A DNA stretch of 64,000 nucleotides from Clostridioides sp. ES-S-0054-01 (GTDB taxonomy: Bacteria; Bacillota; Clostridia; Peptostreptococcales; Peptostreptococcaceae): NCBI GenBank assembly GCA_021561035.1, contig CP067346.1, positions 465,001-529,000 on the forward strand, in the 5' to 3' direction. A program made the position numbers and the translations under genes. Under the pieces are notes generated by a model. It searched no databases. It had not been told where the DNA came from and worked only from the letters and a program-made list of their open reading frames with translations. Below are positions 43,456-53,157 of this stretch, piece by piece (within the stretch, counting starts at the first letter, position 1; the number at the start of each line of letters is the position of its first letter).

Positions 43456-46290
43456 TTATTTATTTAGATACTCATTAATCATATCTATTATATAAGCAAT
43501 TTCTTCATCTGGTATCAAAATATTAAAATAAGCTTCTGTTGGCTTAAAGGCTTCCCGTATTAAACTATACAGTTCATAATTTTTACTAATTAACTCAGTA
43601 ATGTTATTATATGGAAAAGTTGTATTTTTAAAACATCGTTCTATCATAAAAGAGCAATGTAGTATATATCCTAGCTTAAATTTGCTTTTCAAGTCTTCAT
43701 CTATTAATTCTATTATTGAAAATAAGGATGAATTGACATAGTTGAATAATTTAACGGAGTCCAAAAGTTCTAAGTTTTGAGTCATAAAGTTTATTATTAA
43801 GCTGTTGTATGATAGATTTCTCTCTTTTATATTGGCAATACTATTGGCATTGAATGTACCTTCTATTATTTTGTTTAGCATATCTAGACCATATCCATTT
43901 AGCAGTTCTTCTATGTGTATAAATGGGGTATTAGCTACATTAAAATCAACACTGCCAACAACTGCCAGTATTTTAGTATTACTAAATTTATTTCTATACA
44001 TTTTATAACTCTCTATATTATGAGGAACTAAATTAATATTGTATTTATTAATACTTTTAAGTGAAGAATTTATAAAGTCTGCTATCTTCATAGCTGAACC
44101 ATAACCTGTTATACAAGTCGTTATTATGACATACTCTCTTGACTTCTCAGGATAGTTTATTTCTGTTGAATCAATTGCTGCTCGTCCAATGTATGGATTT
44201 AAAGAGCTTAAGGAGTTAGCTAATTCATCCAAAGTCATTTCTGGTAGTGTGCTTTTTCTTACTGCCTCTAAAACTATTGGAGTAGACACCATTTCAATCG
44301 AACGAGTTTTAATTTTTGTTTTTTCTGAAATAAGTTCTCCAAAAGCTATAAGAGAGCCCATATCTGTTAAAAGAAGTACACCCTTACCTTCGTCACATTC
44401 TTTTACCAATTCTATAGCTTTATCAAGTATAGTACTTACCTTTACATCAAGAGGCATGTCAATTGCATTACAGTGGTTCGTACCAAGTAATGAATTTGCT
44501 ACATCACACATACTGCTTGCTGTTGAATTTCCATGAGCAAGTATTATGACCCCTATACTTTCAGATTGATTATCTGGTTCAAGATACGTGCTATTTAGGA
44601 ACATAGATATAAATTTTACCTCATCCTTAGGTAAAGATGTTTGTAAGTCATTTTCAATTATACTTAAAACTATTTTAGCTATATTTAAATCTTTATCTAA
44701 GAAAATTTTATCATTATATAAATTGTACTTAGGATTGTATGTGTCTTGATTTATATTTTCTATAAGTGCACTTATATGCATTGAAAGAGCAATATAAGTT
44801 TGTTTTGTATATTTGTTTCTCGATATTTTTTCAGCCTCTTTTAAAGAATGTTCAACAGCATAGTATATCTTTGGGTTGATTACTTTAAAAATTTCATTAC
44901 TTGTATAATCAGAATGGGTTACTGAAGATATCGAAAGTAATTTTGTAGAGTACTTTTCCATGTAATTTATAAACATACTCCTTATATCATTTTCCAGATA
45001 AGGAATCTCTGTAGAGTACTTGAATCCATTGTCTTGTGTATCTATATTGTATTTAGATAGTTCTTTTGTATACTCAACCTCTAAGTTGTTACCATTAAAT
45101 TCATAAAAAAGCATATAATCAAGTTCTGATAATTTATTTAGATTACTACGATTTTCATTTAATTTTAAAAGACCAGTATAGATGTAATCAGGGACAAGAG
45201 ACAAATCTATTTCTATATTATCCTTAAGCCCAGTTTTGTAATTTAAAAAGGCTCTTGCACTCATAAGTTGTATGTCAGATTTAAGCTGACCTATATTACC
45301 AAAACAATCATAAAGGAGTAGTGATTTAATTACATCTTTGTGAACTCTTATAGTTGCATTGGTGTATTTTGACTCTATAATAAAGAAGTATTTAATAAGA
45401 GATAATCTTTCTTTTAAGGACCTATCCTGTAAAGCAGGTAGGTTAATTGTAACAGGGATTCTTCTTAAAAAAGTCCCAAGTAGGGAAGAATGTATATCTT
45501 CTGTTGTGGCACACACAATAAAAACAGTAGCTTTGTGTACTATGTCGGATTCTCCTAATCGTCTGTATATGCCCTTGTCCATCAAAAGAAAAAGCATCTC
45601 TTGACCTTCTGGTGGTAATCTGTGTATTTCATCTAAGAATAATATACCTCCATCAGCCTGTGCAACTATCCCGAATTTATCCTTATTAGCACCAGTAAAA
45701 GAACCTTTAACGTATCCAAATAAATTGCTTAATAGTAAGTTAGCATTCTCTGCATATTCAGCACAGTTAAATACTACGAATTTGCTTTCAGAAGAAAAGA
45801 CTCTACTTTCTACAGCATATTTATACATTGTTTCGGCAAATGTGCTTTTTCCAACACCAGTAGGTCCTATGAGTAATGTATTAAGACCTTTTGGAGGATA
45901 GAGTATAGCAGATTTAGCTTTTTCTATAGGTAGCTTAAGGCTAGAATCATGTCCAAGTAATGTTGAAAAAATATCTTCTGAGTCATTTTTGCTTGATTTA
46001 AGTAGTTCATTACAATTACTTATAGAAAATTCATCACTGTTTAAAATACGACCAATTAAATTTTCTATAATACCAGCATGTAGAAATAAAATTGGTTTGC
46101 CATGTATTTTTATAACTTTTTTTTCATTATATAGGCTATTTAATTCTTTACTGGTATTACTTCTATCAAGAGATGAATGGTTAGCAATTTCTATTGTAGT
46201 AAATCCAGTTTTCTCTGACTGAAGGTCTTTTAAAGTTATATTTTCACATAATTTATGTAGTGATAATAGAACTTTATCTTTTCTTAGCAT
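43456..46290 (-). CDS. LevR/ManR-type sigma-54 activator with PTS regulatory domains
   Basis: This encodes 944 residues. An N-terminal winged helix (~5-70) precedes an AAA+ domain: Walker A GPTGVGKS (142-149), the sigma-54 contact loop as GSFTGA (196-201; usual GAFTGA), and Walker B GGILFLDEIHRL (~214). A PRD (~465-560), an EIIA-Man-like domain with VIILAHGNSTASS (~578) and a C-terminal PRD follow. PTS-mediated phosphorylation of these domains would report sugar flux. It activates sigma-54 promoters; the PTS operon at 25946 has one and no nearer activator. The start has AAAGGAGA upstream. Confidence 0.9.
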   Translation of the reverse strand: MLRKDKVLLSLHKLCENITLKDLQSEKTGFTTIEIANHSSLDRSNTSKELNSLYNEKKVIKIHGKPILFLHAGIIENLIGRILNSDEFSISNCNELLKSSKNDSEDIFSTLLGHDSSLKLPIEKAKSAILYPPKGLNTLLIGPTGVGKSTFAETMYKYAVESRVFSSESKFVVFNCAEYAENANLLLSNLFGYVKGSFTGANKDKFGIVAQADGGILFLDEIHRLPPEGQEMLFLLMDKGIYRRLGESDIVHKATVFIVCATTEDIHSSLLGTFLRRIPVTINLPALQDRSLKERLSLIKYFFIIESKYTNATIRVHKDVIKSLLLYDCFGNIGQLKSDIQLMSARAFLNYKTGLKDNIEIDLSLVPDYIYTGLLKLNENRSNLNKLSELDYMLFYEFNGNNLEVEYTKELSKYNIDTQDNGFKYSTEIPYLENDIRSMFINYMEKYSTKLLSISSVTHSDYTSNEIFKVINPKIYYAVEHSLKEAEKISRNKYTKQTYIALSMHISALIENINQDTYNPKYNLYNDKIFLDKDLNIAKIVLSIIENDLQTSLPKDEVKFISMFLNSTYLEPDNQSESIGVIILAHGNSTASSMCDVANSLLGTNHCNAIDMPLDVKVSTILDKAIELVKECDEGKGVLLLTDMGSLIAFGELISEKTKIKTRSIEMVSTPIVLEAVRKSTLPEMTLDELANSLSSLNPYIGRAAIDSTEINYPEKSREYVIITTCITGYGSAMKIADFINSSLKSINKYNINLVPHNIESYKMYRNKFSNTKILAVVGSVDFNVANTPFIHIEELLNGYGLDMLNKIIEGTFNANSIANIKERNLSYNSLIINFMTQNLELLDSVKLFNYVNSSLFSIIELIDEDLKSKFKLGYILHCSFMIERCFKNTTFPYNNITELISKNYELYSLIREAFKPTEAYFNILIPDEEIAYIIDMINEYLNK

Positions 46291-46535
46291 ATACTGTCTC
46301 CTTTCTTTATATTTAAACTATATTTAAGTTATATTAAATATATTATAATATATATTTAGTATTAAAATAAGGTTTATAGTGGATATTTTGCATTTTACTT
46401 TTTAATATGTTGTTTTGTGTAATAGATGGTGCTAAAATAAGAGTTGCATTATATTAGATATAGATTTTTATAGATTTAAGTAGAATATTATGTTGTTACA
46501 TAAGGAAATATAAGTTTTTCAATATATTTCAATAT

Positions 46536-46608
46536 ATGTAGTATCATTTATTATATGTAATACCATTTATTGATGTATGGTCGATATAATTGATGTATGG
46601 TCGATATA
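46536..46608. repeat. Short direct repeats upstream of LevR-type gene
   Basis: TGATGTATGGTCGATATA occurs at 46571-46588 and 46591-46608, a perfect 18-bp repeat with 20-bp period. Just before it, ATGTAGTATCATTTATT and ATGTAATACCATTTATT repeat with a 19-bp period. They lie 250-320 bp upstream of the LevR-type start and could be protein-binding sites. Confidence 0.7.
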
Positions 46609-46983
46609 TATGAAGAGATATGAAAAAACTGATACAGTTTAAGAATAATTTACATATATACATTTAATACATATATACACTTACGAATTATGTTTTGCAT
46701 CATAAAAATTACGTTTTATACTGTAGATATATAATATTAAGTTATTGTAAAACTTAAAGAGCCAAGATAAAAAATTAAAAAAGATATAACTTTATTTGAA
46801 TAAAAAGTTATACAATTTAAAAGGTTATATAAATGGTTGAAAGTGTTTGTCAAATATTAATTCAGCCATTTTATGGTGTAAACAAGCTTAAAATCCAATT
46901 TTGACAAGCATAAAAAATAAGTTTTTTCATAAAATGTAAATATTGGATAGTGAATTATTTAAAATAGTTTAAATAAACAACAT

Positions 46984-47049
46984 CTTGTAATAAAATATGA
47001 ATAACATTATAAAAGACTTGTAATAAAATAGGAATAACAATATAAAAGA
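46984..47049. repeat. Two tandem 33-bp units before the ThrE-like pair
   Basis: Units 46984-47016 and 47017-47049 differ at two positions and share CTTGTAATAAAATA. The second ends at the ribosome binding region of the next gene, so the duplication may affect its promoter or leader. The rest of the gap 46291-47065 shows no gene. Confidence 0.8.
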
Positions 47050-47065
47050 ATGGGAGATATGTTTT

Positions 47066-47827
47066 GTGGATATAGATAGAATTTTAAACTTTTCCTCAAA
47101 TGCAGGTAAAGCTATGTTGCAAAGTGGAGGAGAAACTTATAGAGTTGAAGAAACGATAACTAGAATATGTCAATCTTTTGGAATAGAACATGTAGACGTA
47201 TTTGCGACTCCGACGGCTGTAATGGCATCTGTGTTTGTAGATGGGAAATTATATTCAGCAATTAAAAGAATAAGCTCAAGAAGAGTAGACTTAAACTTGG
47301 TTCATGAAGTTAACTCACTATCAAGAGCAATAAGTATAAATAATTTAGATATTGAATTATGTGAGAAAATCTTAGATGAAATAAGTGAAGATAACTATTA
47401 CTCGGATTTAATGACAATATTTTTTGCAGGTATTGCAGCAGCAACTTTTTCGATATTATTTGGAGGAAATGTGGAAGAATTTATAGCTGCATTTACTGTG
47501 GGGATTCTGACTAAGTTTGTTATTATGTACTTAAGTAAATCCTCACTCAATGACTTCTTTGTAAATGCAATCGGAGCAGTTCTTATAGCTTCTTGTTCGA
47601 TTGTAATTTTGAAGCTCGGATTCATAAAGACGCTAGACCACCTAATAGCAGGAGCAATAATGCTCTTAGTCCCTGGGCTCGCTTTGACTAACGCATTAAG
47701 AGATTTGCTAGATGGACAGTTGATTTCTGGTCTTGCAAAATTAGCAGAAGTATTTTTTATAGGTGTATCTATAGCAGTAGGAATGTTCTTGGTACTTGGA
47801 TTGTACTTCAAGTTAGGGGGGATATAA
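47066..47827 (+). CDS. Threonine/serine exporter-like subunit, N-terminal (ThrE/ThrP domain)
   Basis: This encodes 253 residues. The cytosolic N-terminal domain has AGKAMLQSGGETYRVEET and the conserved FGIEHVDVFATPTAVMAS (~40-55). About five membrane helices follow from residue ~115, including IAGAIMLLVPGLALTNALRD. This is the first half of ThrE-type exporters, which secrete small amino acids or dipeptides. The start is GTG 47066 behind GGGAGA; no in-frame ATG fits. The stop codon abuts the start of the second half. Confidence 0.85.
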   Translation: MDIDRILNFSSNAGKAMLQSGGETYRVEETITRICQSFGIEHVDVFATPTAVMASVFVDGKLYSAIKRISSRRVDLNLVHEVNSLSRAISINNLDIELCEKILDEISEDNYYSDLMTIFFAGIAAATFSILFGGNVEEFIAAFTVGILTKFVIMYLSKSSLNDFFVNAIGAVLIASCSIVILKLGFIKTLDHLIAGAIMLLVPGLALTNALRDLLDGQLISGLAKLAEVFFIGVSIAVGMFLVLGLYFKLGGI

Positions 47828-48322
47828 GTGCATTTGTTTATAGAAGTAATAGCAGCTTTTTTTACAGCCTTAAGCTTTGGAGTTTTATTTAATATGAAAG
47901 GAAAGAATTTAATACTGGCAGGAATAGGTGGAAGTATAGCTTGGTTTTCTTATAAATTTTGTTTAAATATGGGGGTAACAGAAAACCTATGTTTTTTTAT
48001 AGCTACAGTTTGTTTTGCAATATATTGTGAGTTATGTGCTAGAATTTATATGACTCCAGCGACTACATTGAGTGTTTGTTGTTTAATAATGTTAGTACCT
48101 GGTTATGGAATATATAATACTATGTATTCTGTCTTAACTAATAATTATATTAAAGCTGTAGAATATGGTGTGAGTACATTATCATGTGCAAGCTCAATTG
48201 CATTGGGATTAGTATTTATAACTACTGTATTTAGAAAAGTCAACTTGTACGGAGTGATTACAAAAATAAAAGAAAATGAAAAATATAAAAATAGTATAAA
48301 TAAAATTAAACAACAAAAATAG
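47828..48322 (+). CDS. Threonine/serine exporter-like subunit, C-terminal (ThrE_2 domain)
   Basis: This encodes 164 residues with about five membrane helices. MKGKNLILAGIGGSIAWF and YMTPATTLSVCCLIMLVPGYG match the second ThrE half. The GTG start immediately follows the upstream stop, behind GGGGGG, so the two halves are made together. It forms a split transporter with the previous gene. Confidence 0.85.
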   Translation: MHLFIEVIAAFFTALSFGVLFNMKGKNLILAGIGGSIAWFSYKFCLNMGVTENLCFFIATVCFAIYCELCARIYMTPATTLSVCCLIMLVPGYGIYNTMYSVLTNNYIKAVEYGVSTLSCASSIALGLVFITTVFRKVNLYGVITKIKENEKYKNSINKIKQQK

Positions 48323-48370
48323 AAAAAATTGACTTTTAAACAAAAGGGTGATAATATAATAACATAAAAT

Positions 48371-48405
48371 AGAATAAGAGTATCCAAATAAGATATTCTT
48401 ATTCT
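48371..48405 (+). terminator. Terminator of the ThrE-like pair
   Basis: AGAATAAGAGTATC pairs with GATATTCTTATTCT (one G-T pair), 14 bp with a 7-base loop, followed within a few bases by a T9 run. A second small hairpin (AACTTGCA / TGTAAGTT, about 48443-48466) lies in the leader of the next gene. Confidence 0.7.
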
Positions 48406-48542
48406 ATAAACGTGATTTTTTTTTATTTCAAAAAACTGACAACTTGCATTACGGGTGTAAGTTTTAGAACACAGTTTGTATTAAAAAATTTGTACCAATA
48501 TTAAGAACCTTAATTTAAAATTAAAAGGGGGAAGATTTCAAG

Positions 48543-49721
48543 ATGGAAAAGCTGTCGGATAAGAGAAGAGTCAAGGCAGTAAGTATGGAAACCTTCGTAT
48601 TTATTGTACTATTGGCAATAGGATTTGGATATGTAGGAAGCATCATGGGTGCAGGAATGATGTTTAAAGTAATAATGAGTACAGCCCATGCGCTTTTATT
48701 AGACACAGTATTTTTAATAATGGCAATGGCAGTTCTTGCAGGTGCACTTAGTGCATTGCTTTCAGAGTTTGGAGTAATATCTTTAGTTAATAAGATATTT
48801 AAGGGTCTTATGAGACCTATATGGGGCTTACCTGGTGCTAGTATAGCAGGTGTAGTTGCAACATATTTATCTGATAATCCAGCTATTATACCATTTGCTA
48901 AAGACAAAACATTTACACAATATTTTAAGAAGCATCAAGTACCTGCTTTATGTAATTTAGGAACAGCCTTTGGTATGGGACTTATTGTAACAACTTTTAT
49001 GATAGCTCAAGGTAAAGAATATGTACTACCAGCTATAATAGGTAACGTTGGGGCAATAATAGGTAGTATTATTAGTGTTAGAATTATGTTGACTTTTACT
49101 AAAAAGTATTATAATTATGACCCTAAAAGCGATACTGAAAAGCAAGTAAATGAAAAAAGTGCAAAGATTGAAGAATTTAGAGAAATAAGAGATGGTAATG
49201 TGTTCCAAAGAACATTGGATGCTATACTTGAAGGTGGTAAGCTAGGTGTTGAAATGGGTATGGCTATAATACCAGGAGTTTTAGTAGTTTGTACATTAGT
49301 TATGTTATTGACTTTTGGACCATCTACAGACCCTGCTACAGGTCAAGCTGTTTACACAGGAGCTGCATATGAAGGTATAAAATTATTACCTGCTATTGGT
49401 GATAAGATTAGCTTTATAATAGAGCCATTATTTGGATTTACATCACCAGAAGCAATAGCATTCCCTGTAACTGCATTAGGAGCTGTTGGAGCAGCAATAT
49501 CTTTAGTACCAGAATTTATAAAATCAGGTGCTATAACTCCTAATGATATAGCAGTATTTACAGCAATGGGTATGTGTTGGAGTGGATATTTAAGTACACA
49601 CATAGGTATGATGGATGCTTTAGACGCAAGACCATTAGCTGGTAAAGCGATACTTTCGCATACAATAGGTGGTTTATGTGCAGGTATATGTGCCCACTTT
49701 ATATTTATGCTTGTTGGATAA
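48543..49721 (+). CDS. CD0519/CD1768-family membrane protein (nucleoside-recognition/Gate-like)
   Basis: This encodes 392 residues with about ten membrane helices. The conserved block GLPGASIAGVVATYLSDNPA (~96-115) and later GFTSPEAIAFPVTALGAVGA (~297-316) resemble the Gate/nucleoside-recognition domains of SpmA/SpmB and YjiH proteins. I recall a family named after C. difficile CD0519 and CD1768 that fits this sequence and position. A transport role is likely but the substrate is unknown. GGGGGAAGA precedes the ATG. Confidence 0.7.
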   Translation: MEKLSDKRRVKAVSMETFVFIVLLAIGFGYVGSIMGAGMMFKVIMSTAHALLLDTVFLIMAMAVLAGALSALLSEFGVISLVNKIFKGLMRPIWGLPGASIAGVVATYLSDNPAIIPFAKDKTFTQYFKKHQVPALCNLGTAFGMGLIVTTFMIAQGKEYVLPAIIGNVGAIIGSIISVRIMLTFTKKYYNYDPKSDTEKQVNEKSAKIEEFREIRDGNVFQRTLDAILEGGKLGVEMGMAIIPGVLVVCTLVMLLTFGPSTDPATGQAVYTGAAYEGIKLLPAIGDKISFIIEPLFGFTSPEAIAFPVTALGAVGAAISLVPEFIKSGAITPNDIAVFTAMGMCWSGYLSTHIGMMDALDARPLAGKAILSHTIGGLCAGICAHFIFMLVG

Positions 49722-49815
49722 GAATATTCCATAAATCAAATATTATAATTTATAAAGTTGAATAAAACTAATGATTTAAGTATATAAAAATTAAATTAGT
49801 AATTTAAATATATAG

Positions 49816-49857
49816 AGGTGCTGTTTTGAAATAGAGATTTATTTTGAGACAGCACCT
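49816..49857. repeat. MITE-like repeat, copy 3 (internally deleted), acting as terminator
   Basis: AGGTGCTG and CAGCACCT close a hairpin whose inner parts, TTTTGAAATAGAG and ATTTTGAGACAGC, correspond to the two ends of the 121-bp element at 10378-10498. The interior is missing. It lies 95 bp after the CD0519-like stop and ends in TTTT. Confidence 0.65.
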
Positions 49858-49970
49858 TTTAGTAATTTAAGTACATTAATTAAATGTATTGATTGAATTT
49901 ATTATGATAAAATTGTATTATATACAATAGAGCCAATTTAAACAGTAATAATAAGGAGGAATTGTAGTAG

Positions 49971-51578
49971 ATGAAAAAGGAACGACTACAACATGAAGAC
50001 TTAAAAGAGTACGATTATGATGAAGATGGCTATCTCAGTAAAAATATAATTATTAAGGACTTTATAAAAACTATATTAGTTATGATGATTGCTACTGGAA
50101 TATCAGTAGTTTTTGAAAAAGTAGGTTTTAATGAATCTAATATTATACTAGTATACATATTAGGTGTACTATTTGCTACAAGTATAACATATGGATATTT
50201 TTTTGGAATACTTTCTTCAGTAATAGGAGTTCTATCATTTAATTTTTTCTTTACACATCCATTATATACTTTTTTAGCTTATAGAAAAGATTATCCTATA
50301 ACTTTTTGTATTATGCTGATGGCAGCAATTATAACAAGTACTTTAACTTCTAGGATAAAAAGAGAAGTAAGACTTTCTCATAAAAGAGAAAAAATGATAA
50401 GATTACTTTATGAGAATAACAAAACGTTGCTTAAAGCAAAAAATAAAAATCAAATTATTGAATTCTGTGGGTCTAATTTAGTGAATATATTAAATAGAAC
50501 TGTTATAGTGACTATTGCAGATGATAACAATAATCTAGGTAAGCCAAGTATTTATATTTGTAACAATGATGGAAGCGAGAATATATTCCATTCAGTATTA
50601 GAAAAGGAAGCTATAAAAGAAGCTTTTAGGACAGGTAATCCAGTTGGAATTGGGACAAAATATTGTAAAAATAGCAGTGCATATTATTTTCCTATAAAAG
50701 GTCAAGAATCAAATGTTCTTGGTGTTATAGGTATTGCATGTTTTAAAATAGATATTATTACAGAAAATGAAAAGATACTGTTAGAAGCAGTTTCAACACA
50801 GGTTGCGTTGGCAATTGATAGAGAAAATTTATTTGAAAAGAATAAAAAAGCAAATCTCGAGGCAGAGAGGGAACGATTAAGAGGAAACTTACTTAGGTCA
50901 ATTTCTCATGATTTAAGAACTCCACTTACAAGTATATTGGGTTCATCTTCAACCATACTTGAAAATGATGATGTGATAGATAAAGAAACTAGAGTAGAAT
51001 TATTGAAAAATATATATGAAGATACGAGTTGGTTAACTCATTCTGTTGAGAATATACTTAGTATGACCAGAATAGATGAAGGAAAATTGGATATTGAAAA
51101 ACGACCAGAGGTTGTTGATGAAATAATAGCTGAATCCATATTAAGAGTCAAAAAGTTTGCCAATAGTAGAGATATACAAACCAATATTCCAGATGAGATA
51201 ATAATAGTTCATGTGGATGTATTATTAATAGAGCAAGTTTTAGTAAACTTAATTGATAATGCTATAAGGCATACACCTAAGAATTCTAAAATAGAACTAA
51301 CTGTAAAAAAAGAATCAAAGCAAGTACTATTTGAAGTTGCAGATAATGGAAAAGGAATACCAAATGGAGATATCGGGAATATTTTTAATAGATTTTATAC
51401 TAAGAATAAGTATAGAAATCTTGAAAGAAGAGGTATTGGTCTTGGATTAGAGATATGTAAATCTATAGTAGAAGCTCATGGTGGAGAAATTGTCGCCTTT
51501 AATAATCCTTCTGGAGGAGCTACGTTTAGATTTAGTATACCTATATATGAGAAGGAGGCGAAAGACAGGTGGAAATAA
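49971..51578 (+). CDS. KdpD-like sensor histidine kinase lacking the KdpD N-terminal domain
   Basis: This encodes 535 residues. Four membrane helices of DUF4118 type (~25-125) contain SVIGVLSFNFFFTHPLYTF, the KdpD signature. A GAF-like domain (~150-275) and the HisKA box LRSISHDLRTPLTSILG follow, then an ATPase with N box VLVNLIDNAIRHTPKN and G2 GIGLGLEICKSIVEAHGG. The usual N-terminal KdpD/UspA region is absent. It overlaps its regulator by ten bases. No kdpABC pump genes are in the window, so it may answer K+ or envelope stress for distant targets. Confidence 0.87.
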   Translation: MKKERLQHEDLKEYDYDEDGYLSKNIIIKDFIKTILVMMIATGISVVFEKVGFNESNIILVYILGVLFATSITYGYFFGILSSVIGVLSFNFFFTHPLYTFLAYRKDYPITFCIMLMAAIITSTLTSRIKREVRLSHKREKMIRLLYENNKTLLKAKNKNQIIEFCGSNLVNILNRTVIVTIADDNNNLGKPSIYICNNDGSENIFHSVLEKEAIKEAFRTGNPVGIGTKYCKNSSAYYFPIKGQESNVLGVIGIACFKIDIITENEKILLEAVSTQVALAIDRENLFEKNKKANLEAERERLRGNLLRSISHDLRTPLTSILGSSSTILENDDVIDKETRVELLKNIYEDTSWLTHSVENILSMTRIDEGKLDIEKRPEVVDEIIAESILRVKKFANSRDIQTNIPDEIIIVHVDVLLIEQVLVNLIDNAIRHTPKNSKIELTVKKESKQVLFEVADNGKGIPNGDIGNIFNRFYTKNKYRNLERRGIGLGLEICKSIVEAHGGEIVAFNNPSGGATFRFSIPIYEKEAKDRWK

Positions 51579-52273
51579 AGCCATTAGTTCTAATTGTAGA
51601 AGATGACAAACCAATTTGTAAATTTATAAAAGTATCTCTTGAAACTCAGAATTATAGGTGTGTAGAGACGGATAATGGAGGAACGGCTATATCGCTTATA
51701 CATTCTCTTGACCCAGATTTAATAATTTTGGATTTAGGGCTACCAGATATTGATGGAATTGAGGTAATAGGACGAGTTAGAGCGTGTGCCAAAACTAATA
51801 AAATAATTGTTGTTTCAGCAAGGGAGCATGAGAGGGATAAGGTTGAGGCTTTAGATGGAGGAGCAGACGATTATTTGACTAAACCTTTTAGTGTAACAGA
51901 GCTTTTAGCTAGGATACGTGTAGCACTTAGAAATAAAGTTCAACAAGACAATATAAACAATGATGCTCCAAAGTCCTTTGAGGTAAAAAATCTAAAGATA
52001 GATTATGAAAATCATATTGTGTCAATTAATGATGAAGAAATACATTTAACTCCAATTGAATATAAGATTATTGAGTTAATGTCTAAATACTCTGGAAGAG
52101 TCTTAACTCATAAATTCATAATAGATAAAGTTTGGGGAAATTACTATGAAAGTGAAAACCAGTCGCTTAGAGTTTTTATGGCAAGTATAAGAAGAAAAAT
52201 TGAAAAGAATCCTGCTCAGCCAGAATATATTTTGACTGAGGTTGGAGTAGGTTATCGTATGGTAGATGAGTAG
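51569..52273 (+). CDS. KdpE-like OmpR-family response regulator
   Basis: This encodes 234 residues. The receiver has EDD (10-12), phosphoacceptor in PDLIILDLGLPDIDGIEV and Lys in DDYLTKPFSV. The winged helix has LTPIEYKIIELMSKYSG and ends VGVGYRMVDE, as in KdpE. The start is GTG 51569, ten bases after GGAGG and inside the kinase gene, so translation is coupled. Confidence 0.87.
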   Translation: MEIKPLVLIVEDDKPICKFIKVSLETQNYRCVETDNGGTAISLIHSLDPDLIILDLGLPDIDGIEVIGRVRACAKTNKIIVVSAREHERDKVEALDGGADDYLTKPFSVTELLARIRVALRNKVQQDNINNDAPKSFEVKNLKIDYENHIVSINDEEIHLTPIEYKIIELMSKYSGRVLTHKFIIDKVWGNYYESENQSLRVFMASIRRKIEKNPAQPEYILTEVGVGYRMVDE

Positions 52274-52358
52274 TAATCGGATAGAAATTATTTATTATAT
52301 GAGAAGATATAAGTACTTTAAACCTAATAGAAATAACTATGTATGTTCTACAATAAAA

Positions 52359-52474
52359 GAGGTTGTCTCAAAATAGAGAGATAAGCCTCTTTTTCATTGT
52401 TGAAATGATGAAAATATATTTGATTTTATACAAAAAAGAGTGCTTCATGAACTAAAAGGTTTATTTTGAGACAA
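52359..52474 (-). repeat. MITE-like repeat, copy 2, after the KdpE-like gene
   Basis: GAGGTTGTCTCAAAAT (52359-52374) and ATTTTGAGACAA (52463-52474) are the ends. The interior matches the reverse complement of 10378-10498, including CATTGTTGAAATGAT and AAAAAAGAGTG, at clearly more than four in five positions. It probably terminates the KdpDE-like transcript. Confidence 0.75.
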
Positions 52475-53157
52475 TATCATCTTAAATTTACATAGCTATT
52501 TTTATTTTTAAAATAAATTTTTCATAGGATAATATATATTTTACATTTTAAAAATGATAAAAGTATTGAAAATAGTTTTATTGGTAATATTATGTTGTTT
52601 TACATCATTTATGTTGTTTTACACCATAAAGAAGATTTGTATTTATTTGTAGTAAATAAGTATGAAAATGAGTTATCTACATTTATAAAACTAACAATAG
52701 AGATTTTATTATAGCAGATAATCAAGGTTTAGACTTTTTTTGACATAAAAAATTGCCTTTATATCTTTTTACGTTAGTCTTTGTGCTATTATTAATATAT
52801 CAAAAAATAATCTAAATAGTTTATTATTATTGAAGAAATTTTAATATATAATAGTTTTATATTTTTAAATTAATAAGGTCTTATCTTTCTATATAATTGA
52901 AATACTTAATTGATAGGAATATTTGTCGTTTATATGATTAGGAATTGCAAATATCTAATATCATAATTATAGATATACTAAATTAAGTATTGCAAAACTC
53001 TATCCTATGATTGATATAATGATGAAAAATATTGTTAAAAAATATAAAGCTATTAAAATGATATTTTCAGATATAAAAAAACATAATATCATTGCCAAAT
53101 ACATATCAAAATTTTAAAAGCTTCAAAATTTCAATCTAGATAAAAGGAGAGATATAA
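52475..53157. other. Long leader region before the second GGDEF-EAL gene
   Basis: There is no gene. A tandem 19-bp repeat, TATGTTGTTTTACATCATT (52591-52609) and a near-copy at 52610-52628, is the only structure I can point to. I looked for a cyclic-di-GMP riboswitch because of the downstream gene and saw no recognisable core. AAAAGGAGAG before 53158 is the ribosome binding site. Confidence 0.4.

Noticed and set aside
46291-47065. A sigma-54 promoter near the LevR-type gene
   Set aside because: No TGGC-N8-TGC arrangement with correct spacing was found on either strand in this gap.
52475-53157. A possible cyclic-di-GMP riboswitch upstream of the GGDEF-EAL gene
   Set aside because: No conserved GEMM-type core or type II core was recognisable; only AT-rich sequence and a 19-bp tandem repeat.
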